A stretch of DNA of 11,043 nt from JANQPX01 sp051010395 (GTDB taxonomy: Bacteria; Pseudomonadota; Alphaproteobacteria; Geminicoccales; Geminicoccaceae). The notes beneath the pieces are model-generated. The model was not told the origin of the DNA and ran no database searches. It was given only the letters and a program-made list of their open reading frames with translations. The position numbers and the translations under genes were made by a program. The DNA lies in assembly GCA_051010395.1 (NCBI GenBank), contig JBPCVQ010000546.1, positions 1-11,043 of the forward strand, given 5' to 3'. Each line of letters starts with the position of its first letter. The stretch's first letter is position 1. Positions 6,697-11,043 of the stretch are shown here, in pieces.

Positions 6697-7903
6697 ATGA
6701 TATAAGCGACAAGCTTCTTCCTGCAGACTTCTCATTCGATGGCCCGTTCCCCCGCCTATCCCACCGCCTTCGTCTCGGTGTGGTCGGCGGCGGACGCATC
6801 GCGGTGACCCAAGCCATGGCGGCGCGCATGAGCGATCGTGGGAAATCGTCGCCGGTGCCCTGTCGTCCAATCCGGAAAAGGCGAAGGCCAGGGCCGAAGC
6901 TTGGTACCTGCCGGAAGAGCGTTGCTACACCTCGTTCGAGGAGATGGCGAGCGCTGAAACCAAGCGAGCCGACGGCGTCGACGCCGTGATGATCACCACC
7001 CCGAACCATGTCCACTTCGAGGTCGCCGGTACATTTCTCGAAGCCGGCATCCACGTGCTTTGCGACAAGCCGCTGACCAACGTCGTTTCCGAAGTCGATG
7101 CGTTGGTGCGCCTCGCAAAGAAAACCGGCCTGGTCTTCGGCGTCGGCTACGCCATGTCCTGCTTTCCCATGATCCGTCAGGCGCGGGAGATCGTGCGTGC
7201 GGGCGGGATCGGCAGAATCAACCAAATTCATGCGGAGTTCATGCAGGACTGGATGGTGCCCGATGATGTGGGCGAGGTCGATCATGTGAAGTGGCGGCTC
7301 GATCCGGCGAAGTCTGGATCGACGAGCTGCACCGGCGATATCGGCACCCATGCCGCCCATCTCGCCACCTTCGTCTCCGGCTTGGCGATGACCCATCTAC
7401 GCGCGGAGATGCACGTTTGCGGCGCCCCGAAGCCGCTCGAAGACACGGTCTTCATGATGAGCCGTTACGACGGCGACGTGCCCGGCACGTTGATGGCGAC
7501 CCGGCTTGCTCCTGGCAATCGGGGCGGGCTCCGCCTTCGGGTGTTCGGATCCGAGGGCGGTCTCGAATCGGATCTCGAAAATGCCGAACGGCTGAAGTTC
7601 AACCGCTTCGGCGATCCCGACCGTGTGCTCAGCCGGGGGCACGGGCATGGTCTGTCCGCCCGTGTCGAACGCCTGGTGCGCACCGGCCGCGGCTTTCCCG
7701 AAGGGATCATCGAGGCCTGGGCCAATCTCTCTACGGAATTCGCCATGGCCGTCTCCGCCCGCAAGGATGGCATCAGCCCACCGGCGGATTGGCTCGCCTA
7801 CCCGACCATCGGCGAAGGGGCCGAAGGCGTCCGCTTCATCAAGGCGGCCGTCGCGTCCCACAAAGCCGATGGAGCTTGGGTCGGCATCCACTCGATCAGC
7901 TGA
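6697..7903 (+). pseudogene. Gfo/Idh/MocA family dehydrogenase, frameshifted near the N-terminus
   Basis: The Rossmann segment RLGVVGGGRIAVTQAMAARM is read in one frame (about 6768-6830). The rest, from WEIVAGALSSNPEKAKARAEA through ITTPNHVHF, the CDKPLT motif (catalytic-type Lys) and GDIGTHAAHLATFVSG to the TGA at 7901-7903, is in another. One base missing between 6838 and 6839 reconnects them as MSDR-WEIVAG. The native start is probably the ATG at 6697, but a further missing base just after it is needed to join it to the DKLLPADFSFDGPFPRL segment. If repaired, the protein has about 400 residues, full length for this subfamily. A shorter open frame begins at 6944 but lacks the nucleotide-binding glycine loop, so it is unlikely to be active. 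It is the second dehydrogenase of this family in the cluster and quite different from the first. Confidence 0.82.
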
Positions 7904-8100
7904 GTTAGACAATCTCGAACTGCTCATTCGCCTGCTGCCGTCAACCCGGTGCACGCTTGTCGCTGCCGTTGACGTGCTCGATCGCGAGTCGGCATCAAAA
8001 CAGTTGATAATTTAAAAAATATCAGATATTTTTTATTTTCTAAGATAAAATGACTTGTATCCGATTTGTCTCTGGAGATGGCAATCAGGATCGAGTGCCG
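7904..8100. promoter_or_regulatory. AT-rich intergenic region before the isomerase fragment
   Basis: The first 90 or so bases are GC-rich with no gene that I can support. The region then turns sharply AT-rich (about 7997-8050) around the perfect palindrome listed separately. A TTGATA at 8004-8009 could act as a -35 element, but no confident -10 at normal spacing was found. This is probably an internal promoter/operator region for the isomerase-aldehyde dehydrogenase-ThDP enzyme part of the cluster. Confidence 0.4.
8013..8035. promoter_or_regulatory. Perfect 23-base AT-rich palindrome, candidate operator
   Basis: TAAAAAATATC (8013-8023) and GATATTTTTTA (8025-8035) are perfect complements around a single central A. 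Eleven-base arms with a one-base centre suit a homodimeric regulator. It shares AAAATATCA with the AT-rich region in front of the GntR gene (4310-4318), so the local GntR protein is the natural candidate binder. The U-rich right arm could also act as a terminator for the upstream dehydrogenase, though a stem made mostly of A:T pairs is weak. Confidence 0.55.
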
Positions 8101-8390
8101 ATGGCCCTCTCTATTCCCTCGCACATCTGACACTGATCGAGTGTTCAGCACCCGAGCTGGTCTATGTTGCGGCACGTGCCGGCTACGATGCCGTGAGCCC
8201 GCGCTTCATTCCCATGAATGTGCCGGGCGAATTCGCCTGTTTCCCCCATGACAAGAGTCTGGTCCACGCCACGAAGACCGCGCTTCAGACAACAGGCGTC
8301 AAGGTGTTGGACACCAAGGTGGCGCGCATTACCGAGGATTGCGATCCGCGTTCGTTCGAGCCCGCTCTGGAACTGGGCGGCGAGCTTGGC
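8101..8390 (+). pseudogene. Sugar phosphate isomerase/epimerase, N-terminal fragment
   Basis: Frame-continuous sequence from LYSLAHLTLIE (8109 on) through ELVYVAARAGYDAVSPRFIPMN, ATKTALQTTGVKVLDTKVARI and SFEPALELGGELG matches the start of the xylose isomerase-like TIM-barrel family (IolE and sugar phosphate isomerase/epimerases). About 95 residues remain of roughly 270. The likely native start is the ATG at 8101 (M-A-L), but one base is missing near 8108, so ATG and body are in different frames. A TTG at 8055 is in frame with the body but would add an unlikely leader. At about 8386 the sequence turns directly into an acylating aldehyde dehydrogenase in another frame. These enzymes interconvert or dehydrate sugar derivatives in catabolic clusters. 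Non-functional here. Confidence 0.75.
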
Positions 8391-9462
8391 CTCGCTCATC
8401 CCGATGACCAACCCGGCCCTGACGCCGCCGGTCACCGGCATTTATGCGGCCAAGGCGCGCGATGCCGTCATCTTCTCCCCCAATCCGCGTACGCGAAAAA
8501 CGACCACCGAGATGGTTGATGTCATGCGCGCCGCCTGTCGTGCCGTCGGCTCGCCCGAAGATCTCTTCCAGTGCATCACCAAGCCCTCGATTCCGCTCAC
8601 CCAACACCTGATGGAAGTCTGCGATCTCACGCTCGCCACCGGCGGCAAGCCGATGGTCAAGGCCGCCTACAGCTCGGGCCGCCCGGCCTACGGCGTAGGT
8701 GCGGGCAATTCCTCGATCGTGATCGATGACACCGCCGATATCGAGATCGCCGCCGCCAACACGCGCATGTCCAAGACCTCTGATTTCGGTTCAGGCTGTT
8801 CGGCTGATGGTAACATCATCATTCAGCGCTCGATCTACGATCGTATGGTCGAAGCGCTCGAGGCCGAGGGTGGCTATCTCTGCAATGACGAAGAAAAGGC
8901 ACTCCTGGAAAAGGCGATGTGGGACGAAAAGGGCAATCGCACCTTCTCGACCATCGCCTGTCGCCCGCAGCAAACCGCCGAGGTTGCAGGCTTCTCGATC
9001 CCGGACGACCGAAAATTCCTGATGGTCGAAAACCAGGGGCAGATAGGGCCAGAGCACAAGTTTTCCAAGGAAAAACTGACCACGCTGATGGCGCTCTATC
9101 ACTTCGAGACCTTCGAGGATGCGCTTGACACCGTGCGCGCAATCTATGAGGTCGGCGGCAAGGGTCATTCCTGCGGCATCTATTCGCACGACGACGACCA
9201 TATCGACCGGCTCGCCCGCGTGGCCCCGGTCAGCCGCATGATGGTGCGCCAGGCGCAATCCAAGGCCAACGCCGGCTCCTACACCAACGGCATGCCCATG
9301 ACATCGAGCCTCGGCTGCGGCATCTGGGGCGGCAACATCACCAACGAGAATGTCAGCCTCAAGCACTACATGAACCTCACCTGGGTCAGCCGGCCCATTC
9401 CCGAAGACCGCCCCTCGGAGGCGGAGCTCTTCGGTGAATTTTTTCAAACCGACATAGCGTGA
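8386..9462 (+). pseudogene. CoA-acylating aldehyde dehydrogenase, N-terminus missing
   Basis: From LASLIPMTNP (8386 on) the frame is an acylating aldehyde dehydrogenase of the EutE/PduP/AdhE-N/SauS type and is unbroken to the TGA at 9460-9462. Landmarks are KARDAVIFSPNPR, CITKPSIPLTQHLME, the LATGG turn, and SDFGSGCSADGN, where the Cys aligns with the catalytic cysteine. About 358 residues remain of roughly 460-480; the missing part is about the first 110 residues, part of the nucleotide-binding domain. No good start with a ribosome site is visible; upstream in this frame the translation from 8218 is nonsense. The family turns an aldehyde, NAD(P)+ and CoA into an acyl-CoA (sulfoacetaldehyde, acetaldehyde and propanal are known substrates). 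It lies 20 bases before the ThDP gene, suggesting a shared operon. Probably inactive as sequenced; specificity cannot be assigned. Confidence 0.83.
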
Positions 9463-9482
9463 ACGCGAGGGAGGGCAGCAGC

Positions 9483-11043
9483 ATGAGCACGACAAAAACC
9501 GTCGCGGAACACGTCGTTGACGATTTGGAACGGCGAGGCGTCAAGCACATCTTCGGCCTTTCCGGCCATACCAACATCGCGGTTCTGGCCGCACTCGCCG
9601 AGAGCCCGATCGACTTCGTGACCGTACGCCACGAGCAGATCGCAAGCCATGCCGCCGACGCCTATGCACGGGTCACCGGCAAGGCTTCGGTGGTGCTCTC
9701 CCATCTGAGCCCGGGGCTCACCAACTGCGCCACCGGTGTTGCCAATGCCGCCCTCGACTGCATCCCGATGGTGGTGATCGCCGGCGACATTCCGACTTAC
9801 TACTACGGCAAGCACCCGCATCAGGAGGTCAACCTGCATGCGGACGCCCAGCAATATGAGATCTACCGCCCCTTTGTTAAGCGCGCCTGGCGCGTTGATC
9901 GGGCAGACCTGATGGCCGAGATCCTGGAGAAAGCGTTCCACCTCGCCGAAAGCGGCCAGCCGGGCCCGGTTCTGGTCAACGTGCCCATGGACATCTTCTC
10001 CGAGAAAATTCCGAGCGACAGCTTTGAGCGGACCGCACGGAACACGCGGTCGCTGGTGAAACCCTCGATTGACGATGACACCGCCCGGCGCATCGTCACC
10101 GCCCTCGGCGAGGCTGACAATCCCGTGCTCTATGCAGGCGGCGGCATCCTCTTGGCCCGGGCGTCCGAGGAGCTCAAGGCCTTCGTCGATCACATGCAGA
10201 TCCCGGTCGCCCATTCCCTGATGGGCAAGGGTGCTTTGCGCGACGATCATCCGCTGGTGCTGGGCATGACCGGCTTTTGGGGCACCGAACTCGTCAACCA
10301 GACCTGCCTCCAGGCCGACTGGCTCCTTGCTCTTGGCACCCGCTTCAAGGAGGCGGATTGCTCGTCCTGGTATCCCGGCTACACCTTCAACATTCCCGGC
10401 ACCAAGGTGATCCACGTCGACATCGAGCCGTCCGAGATCGGCCGCAACTACCCGACCGAGATCGGTGTCGTGGCCGACGTCAAGGCGACGCTCAAGATCC
10501 TGACGCGGGTTGCAAAAGAGATCTATCCAGATGGGTTCGAGCGTCCGGCACTCGTCCAGAAGATCGCCGAATTCCGAGAGGGCTTCCGCGAAAGCAACGC
10601 CGAGATGGCGACCAGCTCTGCCTATCCCATGATGCCCGAGCGCATTCTCGCGGACACGCGAAAAGCGCTCCCTGACGATGCGATCATCACCACGGATGTC
10701 GGCTGGAACAAGAACGGCGTCGGCCAGCAGTTCGATATTCTTTCACCTGGCTCGATCCTGACGCCGGGCGGCTTCGCCACCATGGGCTTCGGTCCGCCCG
10801 GTGCCATCGGGGCGAAGCTCGCCGCCCCCGACAAGGTGGTGCTCTCGCTGGTCGGCGATGGCGGCTTCGGCCAGAACCCCGCCATGCTGGCAACCGCGGT
10901 CGAGCGTGGTCTCGGCATCGTCTGGTTGGTGATGAACAACAATGCCTTCGGCACGATCGCGGGCTTGCAGAAGGCGCATTTCGGTTTGACATACGGCACG
11001 ACCTTCCCAGGCTCACCCGACGCGCCGACCAACGGGCCCGGCT
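9483..11043 (+). CDS. Thiamine-diphosphate-dependent enzyme, acetolactate synthase superfamily, 3' end beyond the window
   Basis: From the ATG at 9483, preceded by GAGGGAGGG (9467-9475), 520 codons stay open to the right edge. The N-terminal Pyr domain has catalytic-type Glu51 in VRHEQIASHAADAYAR and the SPGLTNCATGVANA loop. A central domain spans about residues 190-340 (VLYAGGGILL, then KVIHVDIEPSEIG). The C-terminal PP domain has the ThDP/Mg2+ signature GDG (458-460) followed by MNNN (484-487). Family members are usually 550-600 residues, so little is missing. They cleave or form C-C bonds next to a carbonyl. With the acylating aldehyde dehydrogenase directly upstream, the likely role is decarboxylation or lysis of a 2-keto or hydroxy intermediate to an aldehyde. 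It does not look like Xsc (sulfoacetaldehyde acetyltransferase) or a typical biosynthetic IlvB. Exact reaction unknown. The sequence is undamaged. Confidence 0.88.
   Translation, partial: MSTTKTVAEHVVDDLERRGVKHIFGLSGHTNIAVLAALAESPIDFVTVRHEQIASHAADAYARVTGKASVVLSHLSPGLTNCATGVANAALDCIPMVVIAGDIPTYYYGKHPHQEVNLHADAQQYEIYRPFVKRAWRVDRADLMAEILEKAFHLAESGQPGPVLVNVPMDIFSEKIPSDSFERTARNTRSLVKPSIDDDTARRIVTALGEADNPVLYAGGGILLARASEELKAFVDHMQIPVAHSLMGKGALRDDHPLVLGMTGFWGTELVNQTCLQADWLLALGTRFKEADCSSWYPGYTFNIPGTKVIHVDIEPSEIGRNYPTEIGVVADVKATLKILTRVAKEIYPDGFERPALVQKIAEFREGFRESNAEMATSSAYPMMPERILADTRKALPDDAIITTDVGWNKNGVGQQFDILSPGSILTPGGFATMGFGPPGAIGAKLAAPDKVVLSLVGDGGFGQNPAMLATAVERGLGIVWLVMNNNAFGTIAGLQKAHFGLTYGTTFPGSPDAPTNGPG

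Noticed and set aside
6944..7903. Treating the open frame from 6944 as a complete shorter dehydrogenase
   Set aside because: The Rossmann glycine loop and first strands are clearly encoded just upstream in a neighbouring frame, so this is the body of a frameshifted longer gene.
8218..9462. Reading the aldehyde dehydrogenase as a complete 414-residue gene starting at 8218
   Set aside because: The first 56 or so residues in that frame are Arg/Pro/Ser-rich nonsense, while the same DNA encodes good isomerase sequence in another frame. True homology begins only at about 8386.
9483..11043. Calling the ThDP enzyme Xsc, IolD or IlvB
   Set aside because: The characteristic N-terminal segments of those families are not seen; only superfamily motifs are secure, so no gene symbol is given.

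Overview
The window looks like chromosome or large-plasmid DNA of a GC-rich alphaproteobacterium, most likely of the rhizobial order (Hyphomicrobiales). This rests on base composition, codon choice and gene types (FCD-type GntR regulator, Gfo/Idh/MocA dehydrogenases, TRAP receptor, DUF1007 protein). It is inference; no rRNA or other phylogenetic marker is present.

Left part (1-3268): a probable metal-handling locus. A DUF1007 periplasmic protein, cut by the left edge, runs leftward. A three-gene operon runs rightward: a LolD/MacB-like ABC ATPase, an FtsX-type permease with a His/Asp/Glu-rich loop, and an exported DUF3299 protein with a CxxC motif. The same three-gene set belongs to a zinc-responsive cluster in Pseudomonas, so zinc (or nickel/cobalt for DUF1007) is the likely theme. 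All these genes are intact in what can be seen. The operon is followed by 297 bases with three inverted repeats and no convincing gene.

Middle part (3566-8390): a leftward GntR/FCD regulator, an AT-rich divergent promoter region, then a catabolic cluster that is badly damaged. In order: a Gfo/Idh/MocA dehydrogenase with a frameshift that runs into the C-terminal half of a TRAP (DctP) receptor, which is also frameshifted; an intact unrecognised, possibly cupin-like protein; a second Gfo/Idh/MocA dehydrogenase with a frameshift near its N-terminus; an AT-rich region with a perfect 23-base palindrome; and the N-terminal third of a sugar phosphate isomerase/epimerase.

Right part (8386-11043): that isomerase fragment runs directly into a CoA-acylating aldehyde dehydrogenase lacking about its first 110 residues. 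An apparently intact thiamine-diphosphate enzyme of the acetolactate synthase superfamily follows, open at the right edge.

The original cluster probably imported a sugar acid, polyol or similar substrate through a TRAP system. Two Gfo/Idh/MocA enzymes and an isomerase would oxidise and rearrange it, the ThDP enzyme would cleave it, and the aldehyde would become an acyl-CoA, all under the GntR regulator. I cannot name the substrate. Every frameshift inferred inside genes is explained by one missing base, and two gene pairs are fused by apparent larger deletions. The stretch is therefore either a real decaying locus or a locally faulty sequence or assembly.
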